In this document: positions 22,160 to 33,754 of the stretch, piece after piece
How the letters are laid out: every line of letters begins with the position of its first letter
How positions within the stretch are numbered: the first letter of the stretch is position 1
DNA from: Cryptomeria japonica
Lineage: Eukaryota; Streptophyta; Pinopsida; Cupressales; Cupressaceae
Direction of reading: 5' to 3'
Assembly: GCF_030272615.1 (NCBI RefSeq)
Contig: NC_081406.1
Span: 232,242,396 to 232,306,395, forward strand
DNA: 64,000 nt
Notes under the pieces: model-generated
What the model saw: only the letters and a program-made list of their open reading frames with translations
The model's database searches: none
What the model was told of the DNA's origin: nothing
Translations under genes and position numbers: made by a program

Positions 22160-24283
22160 GAATTTGATGCTACATGGTTGTTGGATAATGCACTCTATGA
22201 TATGGATGTGGATCACTCCCTTGATAGTGACATTAGAGAACCTTTTAGTGCATCAGGATTTCACATAGGTTTCATAGAAGGAAATTTAGAGGTGTATATA
22301 GTGAGGAGTTTATACAACTTCACCTTCGATCCTCTTGCTTATGACTTATTTCAGATGTACAATTTAGGGTCACATGTGATGGGTGTTTTATTTGATGGCT
22401 CACTTTCTGTAGAGGTTGGGAGCAAGAATGGTCAGTCACTTGATTTACTTTCTCATGAGGCTTATGCTCCTGTAGCACGAGATGAGGTGTTTGACTTGGT
22501 TCAGCAGAATCAGTTGGTGGTGTTAGTGCTGGTTTTGCAGGAGTTATGTGGTGAACTTAGGGACATTGCACAGGTCTTCACTTGGGATCTAGGTGGAGGA
22601 GTTTATTTGCAGTCGAGATTGCTTGGGGACAAGCAATTTCAGAAGGGGCAAACTGTAATGTCCCCTTTTTAGCAGACATGGATTTTTGGAGGATTAGCCT
22701 ATTATATGGCCCTCGTAGGCTAATGAGGTTGGTTAGAGGGTCTCCTGAGGATTGTTTCATCTCCAGCATTCAGAGATTTATGGTTTTGGCCTTCTTTCAA
22801 TATCATTTGGACTCCGTTTGTCATACTATTTATAGTAAGTCGGAAGTAATAGAGATGGACCCTTTCTATTTTTAGAAAGTGTACTTGGTCACATGGGGAA
22901 TTATGAGGAGAGACTACTACTTCAGACGACACGTTAATATGTTGTGTATTTAGGGAGATATTAATATTATTGTGGCCAAATTAATATTAATTCATTAAAT
23001 GGTTAATTATAAAGTTATAAATTAACTTTATAAAAAAATCACTTAAGTTGAGGGTCTAATCATCATAAAGAGGGGGCTAAATTATATAATTAATTCACGA
23101 GCACATTTTCCTAAGTTGGGGGCAGATTATTAAATAAAGTGAAAGATATAATATTTTTAAGAGTATTAAATGTGCTTTATGAAGAAAATCGAACTTTCTT
23201 GAAGAAGTATTTATTTGGCATTGGAGTTCGAACTTGGCATTCTATTGGAATTTGTTAAACTCATTTTGGAGAGCACAGAGATGGGTTTTTGAGTTTCAGC
23301 AAGATAGGGCATTGGAGAACGAACAAATCTTCAGTGTTACAGCCTTATGAACTGGTGGAATACCCAGTGAGTTTGGCTAAAAGGGGAAGCTTCATCTAGA
23401 GGTTTCAATTGTGCATATTGAAGGCCATATTTTCCAGAATTTCAATCAGGTTCGAATCAGTTTAGTGAAGAACAACAAGGAATCAATATACTTTGCCAGT
23501 CAAGGGGTTCCTGTATGTCAGCTGCAAATTAGCCCTAGCCTGCTGTAGGTGGCGCCATTCCCTAGGTGGGGCGATTTTGGACTTCGAGCCCACAATAAAT
23601 TCTGCAAAAAAATCATTGAAAGGGTGCTGGGGTGTTTAAAGGACAGATGCATCATTAGAGTGCAGTAAGCTCGCCTACCCAAGCAATTGCATCACTCCCT
23701 GTGCTGGCTGTACAGTTGCTTTTTGCTGCTGCAACATATCAAGGGCTTCAAGCAACAAAGATATCAATTATCCGGGTATGATTGTAATGTGCGAATATTT
23801 TGTAAGGATTAATAAATTTATAATTCTATTACAGCTGTCTTAAGCTGGGAGTTTCAAATCAGCATTTTGATCATTAGTGTTCTTGGTATGTGTTGTGACG
23901 TTTTCACACATCGCCCCATTGCAAATGGGGACCCTTGTTTTTTTGCTTTTTAGGGTTTGTTCTTTAGGTTTTTTAGGGTTTTGTCAGTTAGCCTTTGCAT
24001 TTTGAGTGCTGTCGGGGAGATCAATAGGATAGCAAGTCCGGCTTGAGTGATGTCCTGATCCTGAAATCTGGCTAAGTCTGGAATGTCCTGATCCTGAAAT
24101 TTGACTAAGTCTGGAAACTGAAAAACCTCAAAAAACTAGATTTTGCAATATAACTCCTGGAGGTCTGAAACCACTCTCAAACATCCTGAAAGTATATATG
24201 GAATATAACTTAAAGTATAATTCTTATACTTAAATGTTATATTCCATTAAAATTGTCCTGATAGAGAGTTCGAAAAGTCAAAT

Positions 24284-25948
24284 TTCGCTCCTGTCCTTCT
24301 CCAAGGGTCCAGAGCAAAAAGCGCTCCTGTCCCTCTCCAAGGGTCCAAGGCGAATCGCTCGTGTCCCTCACCAAGGGACCAGAGCGAAAATGCTTAGTGG
24401 AGTCATTTCTGGCCTTGTTTGGACGAATTGAGACATCAAAGGCATGGTGAAGGACGAAATGAGCATGATAGAGCATCCAGACTTGATCAAAAACAATGAA
24501 ATGATGAAGTTTTTGCCTAGAAGGTCAAATTCGCTCCTGTCCCTCACTGAAGGACCAGAGCGATTTTCTTTATATGCACAATTTTAGACCTTTTTTTGGA
24601 CATTAACTTTTATTCATAGCATTAAGTAAGATGATATCTTCCTTAGCCAAGACATTTTTTGATGAAAATTGTAACGATTTGGCCTAGAGAGCAAATTTCG
24701 CTCCTGTCCCTCAGTGAAGGACCGGAGCTTAAAATCAAATATTGCTTTGTCCTTGCAGGATTTTAATGACTTGACGATTTGAAGAGGTCCAAGGAGATGC
24801 ATTTTACCAAATGAATATAACTTGAAGTGCCGTCGTGAAGAAAAATGAACCAAAATGCAAAAATCGCTCCTGTCCCTCAGTCAAGGACCAGGGCGAAGTC
24901 TATTGTAGCTCCCGTCCCTCTCCCAGGGACCAGAGCGAAATTCTTCATAAGGCACGTTCTGGGCAAAGATCAAGCAAGTCTTAAGTTCGAAGGCAAGAAA
25001 GGAGGTGAGTTGAACCCGTTGAAGACAAATTGAAGATTATGAAACATCAACAAGGGACCCAAATGCTCAAGTTCGCTCTTGTCCCTCAGGGAGGGACCTG
25101 AGCGATTTTTGTCTTAGATGAATTTCTTGCCAAGTTTGAATGATTTCCAAGCCAAAGATGAATAAAATGGGGCACAATAAGACCATTGAAGATAATTTTT
25201 GAAGGTGGCCAAGTGTAGTTGAGCTTGAAACATCAAATTCGCTCCTGTCCCTCAGTCAGGGACCAGGGCGATTTGCACATGATCATTCATTTTCCTTCAA
25301 AATCAAGACAAGGCAAGGATAGGCAAGATCAAGGACGCCATTTGGAAAGCGATGAACAAGAAGCAAAGATTGGAAGTTTGCAAATTTGAGCCAGGACACC
25401 AGGATCGCTCCTGTCCCTCACCAAGGGACCAGGGCGATATTTGCTAGAACACTTGTTATCCTTTGAAGATCACGTCAAAGCAAAGTTGCAAAAAGTTTAA
25501 AACATCATTTGGAAGGCGATACAAAGGAGGAGAACGTTAAAATGTTACCAATTTGAGCTTGAAATGGAGAAAACATCAAGATCGCTCCTGTCCCTCTCCA
25601 AGGGACCAGGGCGATGATCCTCTAAACATCAAATATGCCTCGTAGAAGTCAAATGAAACAAGCGTGGAGTGGAGAAATGATGTCATTATTCGCCTTATGA
25701 TGAAGATTGGAGATCGAAGATGCAAAATCAAGGAGAAAGCATGAAGATCGCTCCTGTCCCTCTCCAAGGGACCAGGGCGATATCACATCTAAAGGGTATT
25801 CGTTTGCAAAAACAAGTCAATCAAGCTCGAAATCCCTAGCAAAAATGGCAATTTCAACGTAGGAATGAAGATTTTGAACGTCAAAAGTACAAGGATCGAG
25901 ACTAAAATGGTAGATCGCTCCTGTCCCTCAGTCAGGGACCAGGGCGAT
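24284..25948 (+). repeat. 13 palindromes spaced about 166 bp
   Basis: Left arm ATCGCTCCTGTCCCT, loop of about 4-5 bases, right arm AGGGACCAGGGCGAT. Starts are at about 24284, 24321, 24355, 24530, 24696, 24863, 24907, 25072, 25238, 25404, 25581, 25747 and 25914. Apart from the close triplet and one close pair, the steps are 175, 166, 167, 165, 166, 166, 177, 166 and 167 bp. The spacers are only loosely alike (a recurring ATTTGGAAGGCGAT and CAAATTTGAGC), so the palindrome is the conserved part of a degenerate tandem repeat. Confidence 0.9.
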
Positions 25949-26276
25949 GAGGTTTGAATCTTCCCACTTTTCCAATTTTTGCGCTAAACAAACATTTTGA
26001 ATTTATTTAAATGCTAGAAAATTCGATAATTTGAAAATTTAATTAAAAATGGCATTTAAATATTGCGCTTGATCATTAATTAATTATTTTTGCCTTGCAA
26101 AAAAAGATCGAATTTATTAATTAAAAAACGATTGCATTTAATAATTAATTATTAATTAATTAAAAAATTAAATGGAGCGCTTGGTTTATGAAATTCGGCC
26201 TTTATTATTTGTTAAAAATCATTTAAATTGTCTTATTTTATAAAAGTCGGCCTAAGTGAATTGGTGGTGTAAGCGC

Positions 26277-26283
26277 TTATAAA
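26277..26283 (+). promoter_or_regulatory. TATA-like box of unit (v)
   Basis: TTATAAA in GCGCTTATAAAGGG lies after the palindrome array and AT-rich zone. The counterpart in unit (vi) is at 31606. About 330 bp downstream a GTATGG donor-like site starts an intron-like segment that ends TGTGTAG at about 26809, just before an ATG at 26817. Confidence 0.5.
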
Positions 26284-27321
26284 GGGTGGTGAAGATTGTT
26301 ATTTTCACATTACCATTTTATCATTCAAGTGCGATTTGAGGAAGACAAAGGAGTAGTGCGAATTGTGTGTTAGAGGTGCGAATTTCATTTCAAGCAAAGG
26401 AAGGCGCTAATATCATCAAAGGAGTGCGAACTTAGTTTCCACTTGAGCGAACTTGCTAAGGACATTGAAGATCACGTCAAGGACATATCAAAGGTGGCGA
26501 AGTTCCTAATTTGAACAAGAGATCACGTTGAAGCCATCTAATATCAATTTTGCCTAGGCAAATTCCTTGTTTTGCATTCTAGAGTTAGCTCTCAAGTGAG
26601 GTATGGTGATATGGATTTATTGTTTTGATTTTGATTATTGATCGTCATAGCTTTCAAATTTTGAATTTTTGAAATTTTGAATTTCAATAAGCCCAATCGT
26701 TTTTTAGGAAATAATAACTCAAGGATTTATTATGAAGTTTCCTAAAAAATTAATCTAATCTATGTTATGCATTGCAATATCTATTACTAATTTTGAAATG
26801 TTGTGTAGGCATCAAATGGAGATCTCATCAAGAAAAATCAAGCCGAATCAAGGACGATCTTCGCCGGGACGATCAAACCAGGACAGGGGCGACCTCTTTC
26901 AATCCAGCGTTCCAGGGCGAGGTACATCATCATCCTGCAAATCAAGGACAAAAGGAGTTAGGACAAGAGTTAATTAAAGATAGCCTCTCAACGACATCAA
27001 ATTGAATATCTAGCAAGCTACAAGTGTCAGATGAGGTGGCATCCCAGTCATCACTCCTCCAGCCAGTGTGGTCCACCTCAGCATGTCCAGATTCAATGTA
27101 CCTAACTCATGGAAGGTGGCACAAACTCCGATGTACCTACCCCGGCTATCCATTGGTCGATTTTTCTAGAGAGGACATGTGTCCAAGCAATACAATTTTA
27201 TCATTGGTCAAGCATTAAATGTTATGTAATGGTTGTAACAAACCCTAATTAGGGTTTTTATTGTTGAACCTTGGCCATTGATCTTGAATTGATCTAAGCC
27301 ATCAAATTGTATTGTGGGCAC

Positions 27322-27329
27322 TATATAAG
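27322..27329 (+). promoter_or_regulatory. Second TATA-like box of unit (v)
   Basis: TATATAAG in GGGCACTATATAAGCCCAGG; flanks GGGC and GCCC are complementary, so the TATA sits in a short inverted repeat. The same sequence occurs at 32643 in unit (vi). Confidence 0.5.
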
Positions 27330-28354
27330 CCCAGGCATTTCATTTGTAAAGGCTAATTAGCAATAGCTAGAGAGTTAGAAGATAGAAAGTAGTTAGAAGT
27401 TGATAGAATAGCAATTAGAGTAGAATAGGAGGACAAGGCAAGAAATTGTTGCCATTGATTGTAAACAAACTCCATTTTCATTGAAGTAATGGTGAAGTGT
27501 GTCGTTTCTTGCAATTTGCATGGTTTCTTGTTGAGTCTTCAATCCTAGATGGTAGATGATTAGATGAATGGAGGAAATGTGATTGATTGATGGTGGAATT
27601 CGTATATCCATACTACTAGCAGTTTGTTGATTGCAGACTTGCCTTGTGTAGTCAACTGGAATCGTTTAGCTTAAGCTCAATTTCAATTTGTCGCTTCTTC
27701 ATTGATATGCATCAACTTGATGGTGTCTATGCCTGCAGTGATGATTTGAACATCATAAAGCTTCCCTTAGAAGATCGCACTAGCCTTGTGTAGATGGTCC
27801 ATTGATGTCAAAACAAGACCTAGTTAGAGTTTCATCAAAAATCAATCATTGCTCCTACATTCTTAGTATTAGGATTAGATCCTCTCTTCGCCCTTATCCT
27901 TTTTCCATTTTGTCAAATCTAAGTTAGTCAGAGCCTGTGTTCCAGCAAAGCAGATCGGAAGTTCAATCATCAAATGTAAGTCCCCCTTGTGATTCCAGCA
28001 AATCACATCATACCACGGCGAGCTTATCCACACGTAGAGACCCTACCAAAAGAACATTGGAGTCATCCTAACTGATCCTTTTTGCGAATCTTCAGCAGTT
28101 AGCGACTTTATTCAAGAGAGGATAAGATGCCTTTGGGTATTTTATTCTGTGTATGATTGTGTACAAAATACACGTCAACAGTATGCGTGTTAATTGTTCA
28201 GCAAAATGTCCATTGGCTGTAGGAGTGTATTTTGCTTGTAAAACTCATTTATATGCTTTTGGAAAGTTTAAGGAAAGTACCTCTTGCATTCAGCTTGTTG
28301 TTTAGTCATTGTAGTGTTAATTTCAAGCATTCAAATTGAATTCCATGTCCATTT

Positions 28355-29141
28355 TGTTAATATTGTTCAATTCTCAATTCAATATGCAAGATATATTTCT
28401 ATTATCTGATATGTATTATTACTTTCTTATTGTATATGTCTAACTATCTTCTTGCTTGTGGCAGATGAGAGGAGCATTTAATATTTTCTATGTCCTATCT
28501 CACGAATGCCACTTACTATAAGTATATGACAAACAAGGCACGGTCAAGCAATGCCTTGATCGGTCATGACCGATCAAGACATTACTTGATCATGTCTTAT
28601 TGTTAATACTAATAAACTGCATGTTACGTAAATGTCAATCGGTGTGGAGTATAACCGAAGATTATCGGTGTTTACCAAGCGCTACCACCCGATAGTATAT
28701 CGGTGGCTGTCAATGCTAACAGCCGATAGTTATCGGTGTGTTAGCCTTGACAACCGATAACTATCGGTGTAGACTAACACACCGATAACTATCGGTGACT
28801 AACATAATACTACCCGATATGCATTTGATATATACTATATGCACCCCGATATAATATGCAACCCGATCTAATGCAATCCGATAATATATTAATCGGAGTC
28901 ATCATTATGTTAGATCGATATTCATCTAGATACAAGATTCATTAGATAGATGAACATGAGGAAGATGCATAGTATGATTTAATCAATAGTTTGATCATAT
29001 ACAAATATAGAATGACTATCAAGGATGATTCAATTGCTTGATGGTTTTATCACAGTTATCGATATGATAAATGATTGAATGAGAGACTTCATTTATCTCT
29101 CATTCAATCATTTATCTTACCGAAGCTATTATGCATTAACA
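28355..29141 (-). repeat. Copia 3' LTR (787 bp)
   Basis: It contains a long imperfect hairpin (28533-28601, arms starting CAAGGCACGGTCAAGC) and several ACCGATA..TATCGGT hairpins (28723, 28753, 28781). A second terminal inverted pair (AATGATTGAATGAGAGA / TCTCTCATTCAATCATT) lies at 29072-29113. The polypurine tract CTAGCTAAGAGGGAG (minus) adjoins it at 29142-29156. Confidence 0.9.
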
Positions 29142-29156
29142 CTCCCTCTTAGCTAG
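29142..29156 (-). other. Copia polypurine tract
   Basis: The minus-strand sequence CTAGCTAAGAGGGAG ends immediately before the LTR start TGTTAATGCA, where plus-strand DNA synthesis is primed. A near copy is found at 33755-33770. Confidence 0.75.
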
Positions 29157-29239
29157 GTAAGATGAATGTAGACAATATATTCAAGCATCATAATTTAATT
29201 GATAGTGATCATTTTAGTCATTCATGGGAATCACACCAC

Positions 29240-29660
29240 TTAATCATTTGGTATGAAGTATCACCTATACACGTGATACTAGAGTTCATTATGTCAATCT
29301 TGCAATTGATAGGATATCACCTAAGCATGTGATATTAGTATTGCCTACACACAATACTTAAGGATAATCATATGAGAAAGATTAATTTCTCACCTTATCC
29401 TAGTTGTGATAAGTGCACTAACACTTTATACAAATGTTATATCACCTAATCACATGATATGAAGTATCACCTAGACACATGATACAAATGTCCATCACGT
29501 CAGTCTTGTGATGACAGGATATCACCTAAGCACGTGATATCAGTATTGCCTAAACACGCAATACTTAAGGATAATCATATGAGAAAGATTTAAATTCTCA
29601 TCTTATCCAAGTTATGGTATGTGCATTAACACTTCATATGAATGTTTTACCGCAACACAA
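29240..29660. repeat. Repeats of ATCACCTAAGCACGTGAT in Copia 3' region
   Basis: Units of 100-200 bp containing the palindrome GATATCACC..ACGTGATATC (29314, 29518 and variants near 29256, 29441, 29464) and GCCTA.ACACGCAATACTT are repeated. The block recurs at 33880-34000 in the second copy of the same region. It is non-coding, between polypurine tract and pol. Confidence 0.7.
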
Positions 29661-29714
29661 TCATGGCTTCATTCATGATCCACCAGAGATCCACCATGAT
29701 AACTGGTTTGGACA

Positions 29715-32700
29715 TGTTGTGACGTTTTCACACATCGCCCCATTGCAAATGGGGACCCATGTTTTTTTTTGCTTTTTAGGGTTTGTTCTTTAGGTTTTTT
29801 TAGGGTTTTGTTAGCTAGCCTTTGCATTTTTGAGTGCTGTCGGGGTGATCACATGGATAGCAAGTCCGGCTTGAGTGAGGTCCTGATCCTGAAATTGGCT
29901 AAGTCTGAAAGTCCTGATCCTGAATTTTGGCTAAGTCTGGAATGTCCTGATCCTGAAATTTGACTAAGTCTGGAAACTGAAAAACCTCCAAAAACTAGAT
30001 TTTGCAATATAACTCCTGGAGGTCTGAAACCACTCTCAAACATCCTGAAAGTATATATGGAATATAACTTAAAGTATAAGAATATGTTTCTTCTTTCTTA
30101 TACTTAAATGTTATATTCCATTAAAATTGTCCTGATTGAGAGTGCGAAAAGTCAAATTTCGCTCGTGTCCTTCTCCAAGGGTCCAGAGCGAAAAGCGCTC
30201 CTGTCCCTCTCCAAGGGACCAAGGCGAATCGCTCGTGTCCCTCACCAAGGGACCAGAGCGAAAATGCTTAGTTGAGCCATTCCTGACCTTGTTTGGACGA
30301 ATCGAGACATCAAAGGCATGGTGAAGGACGAAATGAGCATGATAGAGCATCCAGACTTGATCAAAAACAATGAAATGATGAAGTTTTTGCCTAGAGGGTC
30401 AAATTCGCTCCTGTCCCTCCCTGAAGGACCAGAGCGATATTCTTCATAGGACAAAATTCAGGCAAAGATCAAGGCAAGTTTGTGTTTGATGGCAAGGAAG
30501 ACGATGAAATGAACTCATTGAAGACAAATTGAAGATTTTGAAACGTCAGCAAGGATCCAAAATGCCTAGTTCGCTCCTGTCCCTCAGGAAGGGACCAGAG
30601 CGATTTTTGTTATAGATGATTTTCTGGCTAAGTTACAATCAAACCCAGGGCATGGATGAATGGGGTAGAGCATGACGAGTCCGTTGAATATAAATTTGGG
30701 ACCTGACAAAGTGGAATGAAGGCCACAAGGGATGGATCGCTCCTGTCCCTCTCCAAGGGACCAGGGCGATTTGCTTTGGATTCTTCGTTTTGCTCCAAGT
30801 TCATGCCAAGTCAAAGCTTCGCAAGGTTATGCAAGGTTCAAGGTGTTTTTTGAAGATCACATGTAAGAGTTTTGAACGTCCAAACGTTGCTAATCAAGTT
30901 AAAGAGCCTATATCGCTCCTGTCCTTTGGACAAGGACCAAAGCGATTTTCATTAAAATACCCATGTTCCTTCAAAATCAAGACAATGCAAAGATAGGCAA
31001 AATCGAGGACGTCATTTGGAAGGTAATGAACGAAGAACAAAGGTTAAAGGTTAGCAAATTTGAGCCAAAACACATGGATCGCTCTTGTCCCTCTCCAAGG
31101 GACCAGGGCGATATTTGCCAAAACACCTATTATCCTTCGAAGATCATAACAAAACAAAGTTGCAAAGGGTCTAAAACGTTGCTTGAAAGGTAATGAGCGA
31201 AGAGTTGATATTAAGAACGGAGAATTTCACGTAAAAGAAGATGGATCGCTCCTGTCCCTCAGTCAGGGACCAGGGCGATGAGGTTTGTACTCTTCCCAAT
31301 TCTCTAAATTTGGCGTTCAAACAAGTTCTTGAATTTATTTTAAATGCTAAAATTCGATATGCTTTGAAATTCAATTAATTGGCATTTAAATATTGCGCTT
31401 AATATTTATTAATTATTTTTGCCTTTGTAAAAAATTGAATTTGATCATTTAAATAATAAAGGCATTTAATAATTAATTATTAATTTAATAAAAAAATCAA
31501 AGGGAGCACTTGGTTTATGAGAGTTGGCCTTGTTATTTATTAAAAATCATTTAAATTGCCTTATTTTTACACAAGTCGGCCTTAAGGTAATTGTGAGATG
31601 AGCGCTATAAAGGGAGGGTGGTGAAGATTGTTATTTTCACATTACCATTTTGTCATCTTACATGCGATCTTGGAAGGAGAAGTGCGAGTTGTGTGTTAGA
31701 GATGCGAATTTCATTTCAAGCAAAGGAAGGCGCTAATATCATCAAAGGAGTGCGAACTTAGTTTCACTTGGGCGAACTTGCCAAGGACATTGAAGAACAC
31801 ATCAAAGACTCCAAGGGTGGCGAAATTGCTATTTTGAAGGGAGATCACGTTGAAGACCATCTTATTTCAAATTTTGCCTAGGCAATTTTACTCATTTTGC
31901 ATTCTAGAGTTAGCTCTCAAGCGAGGTATGACGATATGGATTTATTGTTTTAAATTTTGTATGTTGATCGTCATAGCCTCAAATTTTGAATTTTGAAATT
32001 TTGTTTTACCTTAGCTCAATCGTTTTTAGGAAATGATTAATAAAGGACTTATCATTAAGTTTCCTAAAATTTGCTCTCTAATTTATGTTATGTATTGCAA
32101 AATCATGTTACTAATTTCGAAATGTTGTGTAGGCATCAAATGGAGATCTCTTCAAGGAAAATCAAGCCGGATCCAGGACGGTCTTCGCCAGGACGATCAA
32201 GTAAGGACATGGGCAACTTCTTTCAATCCAGCGTTCCAAGGCGAGGTACATCATCCTGCAAATCAAGGACAAAAGGAGTTAGGACAAGAGTTAATTAAAG
32301 ATAGCCTCTCAACGACATCAAATTGAATATCTAGCAAGCTACAAGTGTCAGATGAGGTGGCATCCCAGTCATCACTCCTCCAGTCAGTGTGGTCCACCTC
32401 AGCATGTCCAGATTCAATGTACCTAACTCATGGAAGGTGGCACAAACTCCGATGTACCTACCCCGGCTATCCATTGGTCGATTTTTCTAGAAGGGACATG
32501 TGTCCAAGCAATACAATTTTGTCATTGGTCAAGCATTAAATGTTATGTAATGGTTGTAACAAACCCTAATTAGGGTTTTCATTGTAAAATCTTGGCCATT
32601 GATCTTGAATTGATCTAAGCCATCAAATTGTATTGTGGGCACTATATAAGCCCAGGCATTTCATTTGTAAAGGCTAATTAGCAATTGTTAGAGATAGTAT

Positions 32701-33508
32701 GTAAATAGTTAGAATAGTTAGAGAATAGTTGGAAGCAATTAGAGTAGAATAGGAGGACAAGGCAAGAAATTGTTGCCATTGATTGTAAACAAACTCCATT
32801 TTCATTGAAGTAATGGTGAAGTGTGTCGTTTCTTGCAATTTGCATGGTTTCTTGTTGAGTCTTCAATCTTAGATGGTAGATGATTAGATGAATGGAGGAA
32901 ATGTGATTGATTAATGGTGGAAATTTGTATATCCATACTACTAGCAGTTTGTTGATTGCAGACTTGCCTTGTGTAGTCAACTGGAATCGTTCAGCTTAAG
33001 CTCAATTTCAATTTGTTGCCTCTTCATTGATATGCATCAACTTGGATGGTATCTATGCCTGCGGTGATGATTTGAACATCATAAAGCTTCCCTTAGAAGA
33101 TCGCACTAGTCTTGTGTAGATGTTCCATTGATGTCAAAACAAGATCTAGTTAGAGTTTCATCAAAAAGTCAAGTCATTGCTCCTACATTCTTAGTATTAG
33201 GATTAGATCCTCTCTTCGCCCTTATCCTTTTTCATTTTTTTAAAATCTAAGTTAGTAAGACCCTGTGTCTAGCAAAGCAGATCGGAAGTTCAATCATCAC
33301 ATGTAAGTCCCCTTGTGATTCCAGCAAATCACATCATACCACTGGAGCTTGTCCATACGTAGAGACCCTACATCAAAGAACCTTGGAGTCTACCTAACTG
33401 ATCCTTTACGCGAATCTTCAGCAGTTAGAGACTATTTTCTCAAGAGAGGATAAGATGCCTTTAGGTATTTTATTCTGTGTATGATGGTGTACAAAATACA
33501 CGTCAACA
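29715..33508 (+). mobile_element. Giant-LTR family unit (vi), 3,794 bp, TSD GGACA
   Basis: Same start (TGTTGTGACGTTTTCAC) and end (ACACGTCAACA) as unit (v), flanked by perfect GGACA (29710-29714 and 33509-33513). It sits inside the Copia 3' region. It has nine palindromes instead of 13, TATA boxes at 31606 and 32643, and the same leader and ORF start (MEISSRKIKPDPGRSSPG, near 32140). Stretches such as 32335-32580 are almost identical to unit (v), so the two are young relatives. Confidence 0.92.
30158..31279 (+). repeat. Nine palindromes spaced about 166 bp
   Basis: Starts at about 30158, 30195, 30229, 30404, 30570, 30736, 30912, 31077 and 31245 give steps of 37, 34, 175, 166, 166, 176, 165 and 168 bp. 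The first four steps repeat those of unit (v), so the array expands and contracts by whole periods further down. Confidence 0.9.
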
Positions 33509-33524
33509 GGACATTATAAGATCG

Positions 33525-33754
33525 TTTGGACAATGCCAACAAAGATATTTAATCAAGGCCCAATCGGTTATACCCATACCGATTTAAATAATATTACTTT
33601 GCTTATTAATCATGCATATAAGGATTAAACGAATAATGTATAAAGCATGGTGATAGTAAATAATCAATTTACCAAATATGTAAGGCCGATAGGCTATTTA
33701 CATATTTGGTTTCAGTTAGTCGGTCTGTAGGATTACTATCGACACTATATATAT
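33525..33754 (-). mobile_element. Partial LTR of a second Copia subfamily
   Basis: On the minus strand TGTTGATAATATATATAGTG starts at 33754, preceded by CTAGCTAAGAGGAAG, the same polypurine-LTR junction layout as at 29141. The 230 bp carry CCGAT and ATCGG motifs like the flanking Copia LTRs but are otherwise different. The sequences on both sides (29142-29714 plus 33514-33524, and 33755-34146) are two copies of the same 3' region. Confidence 0.55.

Larger units (their letters stand above)
20283..22653 (+). mobile_element. Ty3/Gypsy element D internal region (gag-protease only)
   Basis: Plus-strand gag and protease are followed, without RT or integrase, by a polypurine tract (GAAGGGGCAAAC, 22642-22653) and an LTR beginning TGTAATGTCCCC at 22654. 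This element is a deleted or non-autonomous Gypsy. Its 5' LTR and primer site are absent; the left edge at about 20283 abuts the truncated giant-LTR copy, as if a deletion had fused the two. Confidence 0.75.
23891..28180 (+). mobile_element. Giant-LTR family unit (v), 4,290 bp, TSD GTATG
   Basis: It starts TGTTGTGACGTTTTCACAC and ends AAATACACGTCAACA. It is flanked by perfect GTATG copies (23886-23890 and 28181-28185). Order inside: terminal hairpin (CCCCATT GCA AATGGGG), 13 palindromes (24284-25948), AT-rich zone, TATA (26277), leader, intron-like segment ending TGTGTAG, a short ORF start (MEISSRKIKPNQGRSSPG, 26819 on), the AAACCCTAATTAGGG block, a second TATA (27322) and the 3' end. No retrotransposon enzyme is encoded. 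It is closely related to 29715-33508. Confidence 0.92.

Noticed and set aside
24284-25948. CRISPR-like look of evenly spaced palindromic repeats
   Set aside because: Plant nuclear context, spacers of about 130 bp that are themselves related to each other, no cas genes.
23891-33508. The two similar units read as the left and right LTR of one element
   Set aside because: Each has its own perfect TSD (GTATG, GGACA), the second lies inside a Copia element, and the DNA between them is Gypsy LTR and Copia sequence.
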